From contig CP148074.1 in NCBI GenBank assembly GCA_037482215.1, positions 2,852,001-2,916,000 on the forward strand: 64,000 bases of DNA, in the 5' to 3' direction. Positions 7,818 to 15,875 of the stretch are shown piece by piece (the stretch's first letter is position 1; the number at the start of each line of letters is the position of its first letter). Both the position numbers and the translations under genes were made by a program. Source of the DNA: Pseudomonas mendocina (GTDB taxonomy: Bacteria; Pseudomonadota; Gammaproteobacteria; Pseudomonadales; Pseudomonadaceae). The notes under the pieces are model-generated. The model did no database searches. It had not been told where the DNA came from and saw only the letters and a list, made by a program, of their open reading frames with translations.

Positions 7818-9065
7818 ATGAAAAAAATTAGCACTCCTGTGCTGGTCTCCGGACTAGCGCTGCTGCCCTCGTTCGCCCATGCGGATTTCATCGCTGACAG
7901 CAAAGCCAGCATCGAAACCCGTAACTTCTACTTCAACCGTGACTACCGCCAAGACGAAGCGAGCCAGTCTTACTCCGAAGAGTGGGCCCAGAGCTTCCTG
8001 CTGCGCTATGAGTCCGGCTACACCGACGGCACCGTCGGCGTGGGTGTCGACGCACTGGGCCTGTTGGGTCTGAAACTCGATTCCAGCCCAGACCGTACTG
8101 GCAGCGGCATGCTGCCAAACAATGGCTCGGGTCGTGCCGAAGACGACTACAGCAGCCTGGGCCTGACTGCCAAAGTGCGCGTTTCCAACAGCACGCTGAA
8201 AGTGGGCACCCTGCTGCCTAAGCTGCCGGTGGTTCAGTACAACGACTCGCGCATCCTGCCGCAAACCTTCGAGGGCGCGCTGGTTGAGTCCAAAGAGATC
8301 AGCAACCTGACCCTGCAAGCCGGTCAGCTGCAACAGGTCAAAATGCGTAACTCTTCCAATGCCGAAGACATCGCCATGACCCGTGGCAACAAGCGCAACA
8401 TCCAAGTGGGCAGCCATCTGGCCAGCGACCGTTTCAACCTTGCGGGCGCAAGCTATGCTTGGAACAACCAACTGACCACCAACTACCACTACGCCAACCT
8501 GGAAAACCTGTACCACCAGCACTACCTGAGCGCAGTTCACCTGCTGCCGATTGCTGACGGTCACTCGCTGAAATCCGACATCCGCTGGGCTCGCTCGCTC
8601 AACGATGGCGACAGCAATGTCGACAACAGTGCCTTCAACGCCATGTTCACCTACAAGCTGGACGCTCACTCCTTCGGCCTGGGTTTCCAGCGCATGTACG
8701 GTGAAACCGGCTTCGCTTACATCAATGGCACCGACCCATACCTGGTCAACTACGTACAGATTGGCGACTTCGCCAACAAAGACGAACAGTCCTGGCAACT
8801 ACGCTATGACTACAACTTCGCTAGCTTCGGCCTGCCAGGCCTGAGCTTGATGACCCGCTACCTGCGCGGCGACAACATCGACCTGCTTACCCAGCAAGGC
8901 GAAGGCGAAGAATGGGAACGCGACACCGACATTACCTATGTCGTGCAGAGCGGCCTGCTGAAGAATGTCGGTTTCAAAGTGCGTAACAGCACTTTCCGCA
9001 GCAACTTCGGTAACGACATCGACGAAACCCGCGTAATTGTCAGCTACACCCTGTCCCTGTGGTGA
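7818..9065 (+). CDS. OprD-family outer-membrane porin
   Basis: A 415-residue porin starting at ATG 7818 (MKKISTPVLVSGLALLPSFAHA is the signal peptide, cleaved after about residue 22). OprD family hallmarks include the N-terminal FYFNRDYR segment, SYSEEWAQSFLLRYESGYTDGTVGVG, DSRILPQTFEG, and the terminal beta-strand VSYTLSLW ending in an aromatic residue. OprD-family channels take up small carboxylates or basic amino acids. Its place at the end of the CoA/ETF operon suggests it imports that pathway's acid. It has its own leader of about 80 bp after etfA and is followed by a strong terminator. Confidence 0.9.
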   Translation: MKKISTPVLVSGLALLPSFAHADFIADSKASIETRNFYFNRDYRQDEASQSYSEEWAQSFLLRYESGYTDGTVGVGVDALGLLGLKLDSSPDRTGSGMLPNNGSGRAEDDYSSLGLTAKVRVSNSTLKVGTLLPKLPVVQYNDSRILPQTFEGALVESKEISNLTLQAGQLQQVKMRNSSNAEDIAMTRGNKRNIQVGSHLASDRFNLAGASYAWNNQLTTNYHYANLENLYHQHYLSAVHLLPIADGHSLKSDIRWARSLNDGDSNVDNSAFNAMFTYKLDAHSFGLGFQRMYGETGFAYINGTDPYLVNYVQIGDFANKDEQSWQLRYDYNFASFGLPGLSLMTRYLRGDNIDLLTQQGEGEEWERDTDITYVVQSGLLKNVGFKVRNSTFRSNFGNDIDETRVIVSYTLSLW

Positions 9066-9111
9066 TAGCTAGCTAGAACTCAGCCTGCGCCCACAAGGCC
9101 AGGCCTGCGGT

Positions 9112-9155
9112 ACACAAAACGCCCGACCCACGACATCGGGCGTTTTGTGTTTTTA
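9112..9155 (+). terminator. Rho-independent terminator after the porin
   Basis: A perfect 15-bp stem (ACACAAAACGCCCGA / TCGGGCGTTTTGTGT) with a 9-nt loop is followed by TTTTT. It closes the operon that begins at 1132. Confidence 0.9.
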
Positions 9156-9409
9156 GCTTGAACACCCTATACATCCAGCAGCTTCAATTCACTCGATGCC
9201 GCTCTGTTGCCTAGGCACAGCTCCCCCCCTCAGCCATCACTGTGCGCCTGCACGTGAGTTACTGGTTACGCAAGGTCGTTGAGGCAGGGCCTTAAAGCTC
9301 AGCACCGCTGCCGACCGCCCAATTCCAAGCACCTCCCATTCCTAATCTGCGTGGCTTACTGATCAGCCGAGCGCGGCCAGCCTGTTTCAGCCAACTGTCT
9401 GAAAAGGGT
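9156..9409. other. Intergenic stretch without a visible gene
   Basis: The porin and the phospho-lyase are separated by 344 bp in all. Beyond the terminator I find no supported ORF, RNA gene or repeat. The two transcription units converge here. Confidence 0.6.
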
Positions 9410-10732
9410 TTAGCGCTGCACGTCACTCAAAGCAGTATCGACAGCGTTGATCAGCACGTCCGCATGCTCTTGGGTGAAGGCCAACAACGGGCGGATCTTC
9501 AGCACATTCTCTAGAGGCCCAGCTGCGCTGATCAGCACCCCGTTCTCACGCATTGCGTTGACTACTTGGCGCGCTTGGGCTGCGGCAGGCTGTTTGCTGA
9601 CCCGGTCGCTGACTAACTCCACACCGAGAAACAACCCGGCACCGCGTACATCACCAATCAGCTCATGACGCTCGGCCAGCTGGCCAAGCCCTTTCAGCAG
9701 ATAGCTACCGATCTCCTTAGCACGCTGCTGCAGTTGCTCGTCACGAATGACGTCCAGCACGGCCTGGCCAGCTGCACAGGAAACCGGGTTGCCGCCAAAA
9801 GTATTGAAGTAGCGCATGTTGCGGCCGAAATGATCAACCACTTCGGAGCGCCCGACGATACCCGCAATGGGCTGACCGTTGCCCATGGGCTTTCCAAGGG
9901 TGACGATGTCCGGCCGCAGACCGTGGCGAACATAACCCCACATCGCCTCACCAGTGCGAGCAAAGCCCGGTTGCACCTCGTCAGCGATATAGATCAGCCC
10001 CTCTGCCTGAGCCAACGCGATGCCCTCGGCGATAAAGCCTTGCGGCCCCGGCAGTACGCCGTCGCTGGAAAAAATTCCGTCGAGCAATATCGCCGCAGGG
10101 CGTATGCCATGGGCGCGCATGTCCTCAATCGCAGCGCGCACGTCAGCCGCAAAAGTCGCCGCTACGTTTTCCGCACCCAGACGGTAAGCGTCCGGCGCGC
10201 GCACGGTGCGCACATGGCTCGGCAGCACCATGGCCGGGCCAAGCGAAGGCGATAACTCGGCGATATCACCGGTCACGCCGTGGTAAGCGAACTGCGTAAT
10301 GATCACGCCGGTGCCACCGGTGTAGTGGCGAGCAATGCGCAGGGCCAAGTCGTTGGCCTCGCTGCCGGTGCAGGTGAACATCACCCGATCCAGATCAGCC
10401 GAGAAGGTGCCCAGCAGCTGCTCGGCATAATCGAGAATGCCTTCTTGCAGGTAGCGTGTATGTGTGTTGAGCTGGCACGCCTGACGGTGCATAGCCTCCA
10501 CCACGCGAGGGTGGCAATGGCCGACCGAGACCACGTTGTTGTAGGCATCCAGGTAGCGTCGCCCTTGAGAGTCGTACAGCCAGACGCCTTCACCGCGCAC
10601 CGTGTGCAGCGGGCGCTCGTAGAACAGGCGGTAGGCTGGGCCTAACAGACGCTCGCGGCGCTCAATCAAACGCCGCTCGGTTTCTGATAACCGCGCAGCA
10701 TCGTCAGAGGTGAAGCCGTTGATCATGCTCAT
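9410..10732 (-). CDS. Class III PLP enzyme, amino-alcohol-phosphate phospho-lyase subfamily
   Basis: A 440-residue fold-type I PLP enzyme with GSEAN at about 123-127, cofactor Asp251 (IADEVQPGF) and Schiff-base Lys281 (TLGKPMGNG). The C-terminal half (YFNTFGGNPVSCA, IGDVRGAGLFLGVELV, GPLENVLKIRP) strongly recalls the vertebrate AGXT2L1/AGXT2L2 enzymes. Those are not transaminases; they eliminate phosphate and ammonia from O-phosphoethanolamine or 5-phosphohydroxylysine. The adjacent overlapping kinase supports that reading. The product would be an aldehyde plus ammonia and phosphate. A plain transaminase cannot be excluded. The start overlaps the kinase stop by 4 bp. Confidence 0.85.
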   Translation of the reverse strand: MSMINGFTSDDAARLSETERRLIERRERLLGPAYRLFYERPLHTVRGEGVWLYDSQGRRYLDAYNNVVSVGHCHPRVVEAMHRQACQLNTHTRYLQEGILDYAEQLLGTFSADLDRVMFTCTGSEANDLALRIARHYTGGTGVIITQFAYHGVTGDIAELSPSLGPAMVLPSHVRTVRAPDAYRLGAENVAATFAADVRAAIEDMRAHGIRPAAILLDGIFSSDGVLPGPQGFIAEGIALAQAEGLIYIADEVQPGFARTGEAMWGYVRHGLRPDIVTLGKPMGNGQPIAGIVGRSEVVDHFGRNMRYFNTFGGNPVSCAAGQAVLDVIRDEQLQQRAKEIGSYLLKGLGQLAERHELIGDVRGAGLFLGVELVSDRVSKQPAAAQARQVVNAMRENGVLISAAGPLENVLKIRPLLAFTQEHADVLINAVDTALSDVQR

Positions 10733-11784
10733 GCGGTTGTCTCCTGCCGGCAGCTGGTAAAGATGCGGTCTTCGATCTCCGCGCGCGACAGCGCAGCCAA
10801 CGCCCGTAGGTTGGCCCAGGCCCGCACGGAGTTGCGGTGAATGTACTGGCGGTTTTCCGGGTGCAGTTCAGCGCGCCACGAGTTGATGCACAGTGACAGC
10901 GACAGGCGTGTGGCCAGCAACTCAGGGAGTAGCGCCAACTCTTCGTCGGTCAGCGGGTATTCGTGGTGATACGCCGCGATCATGTCCAGCGCCGGCTGCA
11001 GCACATCGCCGCTGCGATCCAGATAATAGGAAGCGGCCACCGCCAGATCGTTGACCAGCGGAGCCTGCACCATGTCGCCAAAGTCGAGGATGTTGCGCAG
11101 CACATCCGGGGACTCGGCATCGACGATGATGTTGTGCGGATTCATGTCGTTGTGGATGACCTGCTTGCGCAGTTGCGGCATCAGCGGCAGTACCCGCGCG
11201 GCAAACTGGTCGAGGCCCTGCTCAACCAACCGGCGGCCCTCGCCTGCCTCAACGTAGGCCAGCATCGGCCGCAAGTGTTCCGCATGCTGCATGTCCCACA
11301 GCAGCGTATGGCCAGCGGCAGGATGCTCAAAGCCCTCCAGCGCCCTGTCGAATCGGGCCAGGGACTGGCCCAGGGTGCGACGGAACGCTTGGCTGGGTTG
11401 CTCCACGCGATAAAGCGGTACACCGTCGACAAACGACAGCAGCCGCACCAGCATGCGTTGTTCATCGACCTCAACCCAGGTGGCGTAGTCACCGGCGAGT
11501 GAACGATGCACACGCTGCACCGGCAGGCTTGGGTCCTGTTGCTCGATTCTGAGCATCGCCTGGTTATGGAAGTCCACTACCTGAGGGTCTTCCAGCGGAT
11601 GCGACAGTTTGAGCAGCTTCGACGCCCCATCAGCCAGCACCACGCGGAAGTTCAGGTCACGCTCGCCGCCCAATTTTTCGAGCCTGCCGCTCAAGCCAAA
11701 ATGCTGCTGCAGCAGGGCCAATACCTGGTCCTCGCTGACGCGGGCGGGCGCGACTTCCAGCAAGCTGAAACGCTCAAGTAGCAT
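10729..11784 (-). CDS. APH-fold kinase, hydroxylysine/amino-alcohol kinase-like
   Basis: A 351-residue aminoglycoside-phosphotransferase-fold kinase. The catalytic loop HNDMNPHNIIV has Asp213 and the metal motif ILDFGDM has Asp234. The extended ILDFGDMVQAPLVNDLAVA pattern resembles vertebrate hydroxylysine kinase (HYKK/AGPHD1), which acts before a phospho-lyase. I chose ATG 11784 (MLLERFSLLEV) over an upstream in-frame ATG at 11853, because the longer version would add 23 unrelated residues and overlap the binding-protein gene. It is co-transcribed with and translationally coupled to the phospho-lyase. The phosphate acceptor (ethanolamine, 1-amino-2-propanol or hydroxylysine) is undetermined. 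Confidence 0.82.
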   Translation of the reverse strand: MLLERFSLLEVAPARVSEDQVLALLQQHFGLSGRLEKLGGERDLNFRVVLADGASKLLKLSHPLEDPQVVDFHNQAMLRIEQQDPSLPVQRVHRSLAGDYATWVEVDEQRMLVRLLSFVDGVPLYRVEQPSQAFRRTLGQSLARFDRALEGFEHPAAGHTLLWDMQHAEHLRPMLAYVEAGEGRRLVEQGLDQFAARVLPLMPQLRKQVIHNDMNPHNIIVDAESPDVLRNILDFGDMVQAPLVNDLAVAASYYLDRSGDVLQPALDMIAAYHHEYPLTDEELALLPELLATRLSLSLCINSWRAELHPENRQYIHRNSVRAWANLRALAALSRAEIEDRIFTSCRQETTA

Positions 11785-11810
11785 GATGTATGTCCTCGTC
11801 TTGCAACTGA

Positions 11811-11830
11811 CGCCCCGGTCACCCGGGGCG
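11811..11830 (-). other. GC-rich stem-loop between binding protein and kinase
   Basis: CGCCCCGG and CCGGGGCG pair perfectly around a 4-nt loop, seven bases after the binding-protein stop codon. No T-run follows. Such hairpins commonly protect the upstream binding-protein mRNA and so raise it relative to the enzymes; here that is inferred. Confidence 0.55.
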
Positions 11831-11837
11831 CAGCGGA

Positions 11838-12869
11838 TTACTGGTTGATCCAAGCGTTGAAGCGCTCTTCCAAGTCTTCGCCGTGATCGATCCAGAACTC
11901 GGCATTGCTGGCACTGGCGTTTTTCAGGTTCTCCGGTGCAGTCGGCAGTTTCGCGCCAACGCTCGGGTTTACCAGGTCCATTGCTTTCTCGTTAGCGGCC
12001 CCGTAAGGGATGCCTTCGATGAAGTTCTTCTGCTGTTCGGGCTCGCTGGCGAAGGCGATAAAGCGCTCGGCGAGCTCTTTGTTCTTACTGCCCTTCACGA
12101 TGGCCCAGTGGTCAAGGTCGTAGATGCTGCCATTCCACTGCATGGCGAAAGGCATGCCTTCTTCCTGAGCGGTCGTCACTCGGCCGTTGTAGGCCGTCGT
12201 CATGATCACGTCGCCGGCCGCCAGCCACTGCAGCGGCTGCGCGCCTGAACTCCACCACTGAATGTTTGGTTTGATCTGGTCCAGCTTGGCGAAGGCACGC
12301 TTCACCCCTTCTTCAGTGGCCAGCACTTCGTAGAGCTTGTCGGCTGGCACGCCGTCAGCAAGCAGAGCGAACTCAAGGGTGAACTTGGCACCACGACGCA
12401 GGCCGCGCTTACCTGGGAATTTCTCCATATCCCAAAAGTCGGTCCAGCCCTGCGGTGCCGAAGCCAGCTTGTTTGGGTCATAGGTGATCAAGGTCGACCA
12501 GATGAAAATACCCACGCCACAGTCGGTGACGGCAGCAGGGATGAAGTCTGCCTTGTTGCCGATACTGTCCCAGTTCAGCGGCTCGAACAGCCCCTCGCTG
12601 CAACCACGGATCAGCTCCGGCGATTCAACTTCAACCACGTCCCAACTGGTCTTACCGGTGTCGGCCATGACTTTGATCTTGGCCATTTCACCGTTGTAGT
12701 CATCAGCGGTGATCTGCACGCCGTGTTTGGCGCTGAAGGGCTGGTAGAAGGCTTTTTCTTGGACCACGCGATTGTTCCCACCGAATGAAACAATGGTGAG
12801 CGCATCCGCCGCGCAAAGCGGTCCTGCGAATGCTCCAAATATGAGTGCAGCTGCGATTTTATTGTTCAT
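11838..12869 (-). CDS. Periplasmic solute-binding protein, polyamine/PotD-like
   Basis: A 343-residue family 1 extracellular solute-binding protein. ATG 12869 follows TGGAGAGATGC, a good ribosome site. The signal peptide is MNNKIAAALIFGAFAGPLCAA. The mature part starts LTIVSFGGNN and has the YNGEMAKIKVMADTGKTSWDVVEVESPEL region typical of spermidine/putrescine and opine binding proteins. It would capture a cationic amine for an ABC transporter. No permease or ATPase gene is present in the window, so it must use a transporter encoded elsewhere or be a sensor. It is first in the minus-strand unit with the kinase and phospho-lyase. Confidence 0.87.
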   Translation of the reverse strand: MNNKIAAALIFGAFAGPLCAADALTIVSFGGNNRVVQEKAFYQPFSAKHGVQITADDYNGEMAKIKVMADTGKTSWDVVEVESPELIRGCSEGLFEPLNWDSIGNKADFIPAAVTDCGVGIFIWSTLITYDPNKLASAPQGWTDFWDMEKFPGKRGLRRGAKFTLEFALLADGVPADKLYEVLATEEGVKRAFAKLDQIKPNIQWWSSGAQPLQWLAAGDVIMTTAYNGRVTTAQEEGMPFAMQWNGSIYDLDHWAIVKGSKNKELAERFIAFASEPEQQKNFIEGIPYGAANEKAMDLVNPSVGAKLPTAPENLKNASASNAEFWIDHGEDLEERFNAWINQ

Positions 12870-12991
12870 GCATCTCTCCAGGTGAGCTAATGGTTGTGGC
12901 AGCTTCAAGGGATGGCAGTGTTGCTGTTTTGGCAGCGTGACGCCGAGGGCGTCCGCCCCTGAGGGGGCGAGCGCATTAAATCACACTCAAG

Positions 12992-13007
12992 ATATGATGC
13001 ATCATAT
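12992..13007. promoter_or_regulatory. Perfect 16-bp palindrome, likely GntR operator
   Basis: ATATGATGCATCATAT is its own reverse complement. It lies in the 183-bp divergent region between the binding-protein gene and the SDR gene, 45 bp upstream of the SDR start. The GntR/FCD regulator downstream of the SDR is the natural candidate to bind it; FCD regulators usually bind short AT-rich palindromes. Confidence 0.6.
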
Positions 13008-13052
13008 TTTTTTAGGCTATGCTCGCTCCAGCCAAACTAAAGGGATCACACC

Positions 13053-13784
13053 ATGAGCGATCAACCGACCCTACTCCTCACCGGCGCCAGTCGCGGCATT
13101 GGTCACGCCACTGTTAAACAGTTCAATGCGGCGGGATGGCGGGTATTCACCGCGTCCAGACAGGACCTCAAAGGTTGCCCCTGGTCCGAAGGACTGGCCA
13201 ACCACATCCACCTCGACCTCAGTAACATTGAGGACGTGCAGAAACGCCTACCGGAGATTCGCGAGAAGCTCGGTGGCCGCCTGGACGCCCTGGTCAACAA
13301 CGCAGGCGTCTCCCCCAAAGGCCCTAACGGTGAGCGCCTTGGCGTGCTGGAAAGCGATTACGCCACCTGGCTCAACGTGTTCAACGTCAACCTGTTCTCC
13401 ACTGCCCTGCTGGCCCAGGGCCTGTTCGATGAACTCAAAGCGGCGAAAGGTTCAGTGATCAACGTCACCTCCATTGCCGGCTCCCGCGTGCACCCTTTTG
13501 CCGGCGTTGCCTACGCGTGCTCCAAGGCCGCGCTCGCCGCCCTGACCCGGGAGATGGCCCACGACTTCGGTGCCCATGGCGTACGGGTGAATGCCATCGC
13601 ACCTGGGGAAATCGACACCTCAATCCTGTCGGCCGGCACCGAGCTGATCGTTGAGCGCTCAATTCCAATGAAGCGTATGGGCTCGCCGGAGGAAGTCGCC
13701 ACCCTGATCCACTTCCTCTGCACCCAGGGGGCCTCGTACGTAAACGGCGCGGAAATCCACGTCAACGGTGGGCAACATGTCTGA
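13053..13784 (+). CDS. Short-chain dehydrogenase/reductase
   Basis: A 243-residue classical SDR. The cofactor motif TGASRGIG is at about 10-17 and the NNAG motif at about 87-90. The Ser in VTSIAGS and the YACSK motif complete the catalytic triad. The C-terminus AEIHVNGGQHV is normal. It probably oxidises or reduces an alcohol/carbonyl group with NAD(P). It faces the binding protein-kinase-lyase unit and precedes the GntR regulator, so it may act on the same substrate or on the aldehyde product. The substrate cannot be read from the sequence. Confidence 0.88.
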   Translation: MSDQPTLLLTGASRGIGHATVKQFNAAGWRVFTASRQDLKGCPWSEGLANHIHLDLSNIEDVQKRLPEIREKLGGRLDALVNNAGVSPKGPNGERLGVLESDYATWLNVFNVNLFSTALLAQGLFDELKAAKGSVINVTSIAGSRVHPFAGVAYACSKAALAALTREMAHDFGAHGVRVNAIAPGEIDTSILSAGTELIVERSIPMKRMGSPEEVATLIHFLCTQGASYVNGAEIHVNGGQHV

Positions 13785-13838
13785 GTTGTCCGATAATCTC
13801 GCCCGGCGGGACGTCCCCGCGCCGCACACGAGCAAGCA

Positions 13839-14507
13839 ATGAGTTATCCCATTGAGAACCTGAACCACTCCTACCTGGGCAGCGGCATCTACGGCCTGCT
13901 GCGCGAGGCACTGATCACCGGCCGGCTCAAGCCTGACGACCGCTTGCGCATTCGCGATCTGGCCGAACAGCTGGGCACCAGCGTCACCCCGGTGCGCGAC
14001 GCCATATTGCAGCTGGCAAAGGAACAGGCGCTGGTTCTCAAAACCCCGCGGGACATCCGCGTGCCCATGCTCACCTCCAAGCAGTACCTGGAGATCCGTA
14101 GCATCCGCCTTGCCTTGGAAGGATTGGCCGCCGAGACTGCCGCCTCACTCGCCACGCCGCAGCAGTTGGAGCAGCTGGAGCGCTGCATCCGCGACAATCT
14201 GGCAGCGATTCAAAACAATGACCTGGCAGCGGCGCTGGCCTGCAATCACCAGTTCCACTACGCCCTGGCCGAGATCGCCGACATGCCGGTACTCACCGGT
14301 CTGCTCGATGGCCTGTGGATGCGCACCGGCCCGCTGATCGCCCGCGCCTACGCCAGCTTCAACGAACGCATGGCCATCGACCACCACTGGGATGTACTCG
14401 CCGCAATGAAGAAAAAAGACGGCCCCGCCGCCCGCGAAGCCATCTGCGCCGACATCCTCGACGGCAGCCAGGAAATGCTGGAATACGTGCAGCAGGAGCA
14501 TGATTGA
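13839..14507 (+). CDS. GntR-family (FCD domain) transcriptional regulator
   Basis: A 222-residue regulator. The N-terminal winged helix (about 20-75, LRIRDLAEQLGTSVTPVRDA) is followed by an all-helical FCD ligand domain. That domain carries candidate metal-binding residues in NHQFHYALAE and IDHHWDVLAAM, plus LRSIRLALEG-like helix starts. It lies 54 bp after the SDR gene, on the same strand. It is the only regulator in the 9.4-14.5 kb cluster. It presumably controls both arms through the palindrome at 12992-13007, responding to the amine or a derived acid. Confidence 0.9.
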   Translation: MSYPIENLNHSYLGSGIYGLLREALITGRLKPDDRLRIRDLAEQLGTSVTPVRDAILQLAKEQALVLKTPRDIRVPMLTSKQYLEIRSIRLALEGLAAETAASLATPQQLEQLERCIRDNLAAIQNNDLAAALACNHQFHYALAEIADMPVLTGLLDGLWMRTGPLIARAYASFNERMAIDHHWDVLAAMKKKDGPAAREAICADILDGSQEMLEYVQQEHD

Positions 14508-14673
14508 GGCGAAGCAATGGATGGCTATTCCTCTCCCATACACTTTGGCCATCAAGCAACTCATGCTGAGAGGAATCGGTGGACTAACGGCGGCTGAGCG
14601 ACCTGCCTATCCTACGAATGAGCACTGATAGTGTTTACCCAAGGGAATGCGATCAATTTCATTCCCACAAATG

Positions 14674-14709
14674 AAAAAGGCTCCAGAAGCGTTAACCTCT
14701 GGAGCCTTT
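14674..14709 (-). terminator. Terminator after tRNA-Ser
   Basis: Read on the minus strand, a 12-bp stem (AAAGGCTCCAGA / TCTGGAGCCTTT) is followed by a T-run. It lies just downstream of the tRNA-Ser 3' end. Confidence 0.8.
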
Positions 14710-14714
14710 CAATA

Positions 14715-14804
14715 TGGCGGGAAGATAGGGATTTGAACCCTAGGTACTGTTGCCAATACAACGGATTTCGAATCCGTCCCGTTCGACCACTCCGGCATCT
14801 TCCC
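14715..14804 (-). tRNA. tRNA-Ser(CGA)
   Basis: A 90-nt tRNA with a long variable arm, as expected for a class II tRNA. The acceptor stem GGGAAGA/TCTTCCC is followed by discriminator G and an encoded CCA. The anticodon stem ACGGA/TCCGT encloses TTCGAAA, giving anticodon CGA. The T-arm is GGGTTCAAATCCC. It lies downstream of purC, as in other Pseudomonas genomes as I remember them. It also marks the boundary between the accessory left arm and the conserved core. Confidence 0.95.
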
Positions 14805-14931
14805 GAACGGCGCGCATCATACCAGCTTAGGCGGTTTTGTCGAAGCCTGAATGCAAAAAATTTGCGTACATTCAGATGCTTGCAGGGTTATGCAGACGCA
14901 GTGTTCTTTTAATGAACGGACACCTAAGCAC

Positions 14932-14954
14932 AAAAAAGGGCCTGAAAAGGCCCT
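14932..14954 (-). terminator. purC terminator
   Basis: On the minus strand AGGGCCT-TTTC-AGGCCCT is followed by six T residues, 23 bp downstream of the purC stop. Confidence 0.85.
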
Positions 14955-14976
14955 CTCTTGCTTTCGGCTACCCGAC

Positions 14977-15846
14977 TTAGCTGGTCAGGCGAGTCAGTGC
15001 TTCGCGGTATTTGTCGGCAGTCTTCTGGGCGACGTCAGCCGGTACAGCTGGAGCTGGTGGCTCTTTGTTCCAGCCAGTAGATTCCAGCCAGTCGCGCACG
15101 AACTGCTTGTCGAAGCTCGGTGGATTTTTGCCTTCGACGTAGCTGTCTGCCGGCCAGAAACGGCTGGAGTCAGGGGTCAGCACTTCGTCCATTAGGGTCA
15201 GAGTGCCGTCTTCGTCCAGACCGAATTCGAACTTGGTGTCGGCGATGATGATGCCACGGGTAGCTGCGTACTCGACCGCTGCGGTGTACAGCGCAATGGA
15301 GGTGTCGCGGACCTTGGCAGCCAGCTCAGCACCGATAATGGCTTCGCAGCGCTCGAAGGAGATGTTCTCGTCGTGGTCACCCACCGCCGCCTTGGTGGAA
15401 GGCGTAAAGATCGGCTGTGGCAGTTTGGAGGCTTCTTTGAGGCCTTCCGGAAGTTGGATACCGCAAACGGTGCCGTTCTTTTGGTATTCCTTCCAGCCGG
15501 AGCCAACGATGTAACCACGCACAATGGCTTCTACAGCGACTGGCTTAAGGCGTTTGGCGACAACAGAACGCCCTTCAACCAGCGGCAGTTCAGCAGCCGG
15601 AACGATGTCTTCGACTTTGTCGCCAGTGAAGTGGTTGGGCACGATGTGGGAAAGCTTGTCGAACCAGAAGTTGGAAATGGCCGTCAGGATCTTGCCCTTC
15701 TCCGGGATCGGTTCGTTGAGGATCACGTCGAATGCCGACAGGCGATCGGTTGCGACCATCAACATGCGTTTGTCGTCGATCTCGTAGAGGTCGCGGACTT
15801 TGCCCGAATAGATTTTCTTCAGGCTCAGGGTGGTGGCTGTGCTCAT
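14977..15846 (-). CDS. purC: Phosphoribosylaminoimidazole-succinocarboxamide synthase, long type
   Basis: A 289-residue SAICAR synthetase (CAIR + Asp + ATP, purine pathway). The glycine-rich ATP segment [14 protein letters not shown] is near the N-terminus, followed by [29 protein letters not shown] and DTKFEFG. The length and motifs fit the long form found in yeast and many beta-proteobacteria. The usual Pseudomonas PurC is about 236 residues and starts MEKREELYRGKAKSVY. The gene nevertheless sits in the standard purC slot between bamC and tRNA-Ser. I chose ATG 15846; the ribosome site is weak. The fold assignment is certain; its history is inferred. Confidence 0.93.
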   Translation of the reverse strand: MSTATTLSLKKIYSGKVRDLYEIDDKRMLMVATDRLSAFDVILNEPIPEKGKILTAISNFWFDKLSHIVPNHFTGDKVEDIVPAAELPLVEGRSVVAKRLKPVAVEAIVRGYIVGSGWKEYQKNGTVCGIQLPEGLKEASKLPQPIFTPSTKAAVGDHDENISFERCEAIIGAELAAKVRDTSIALYTAAVEYAATRGIIIADTKFEFGLDEDGTLTLMDEVLTPDSSRFWPADSYVEGKNPPSFDKQFVRDWLESTGWNKEPPAPAVPADVAQKTADKYREALTRLTS

Positions 15847-15875
15847 GTCGGAATTACCGTCTCTAGTAAACAAAA

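Noticed and set aside
9410..10732. Ordinary omega-amino-acid transaminase
   Set aside because: The C-terminal pattern and the overlapping kinase fit phospho-lyases better. Not excluded completely.
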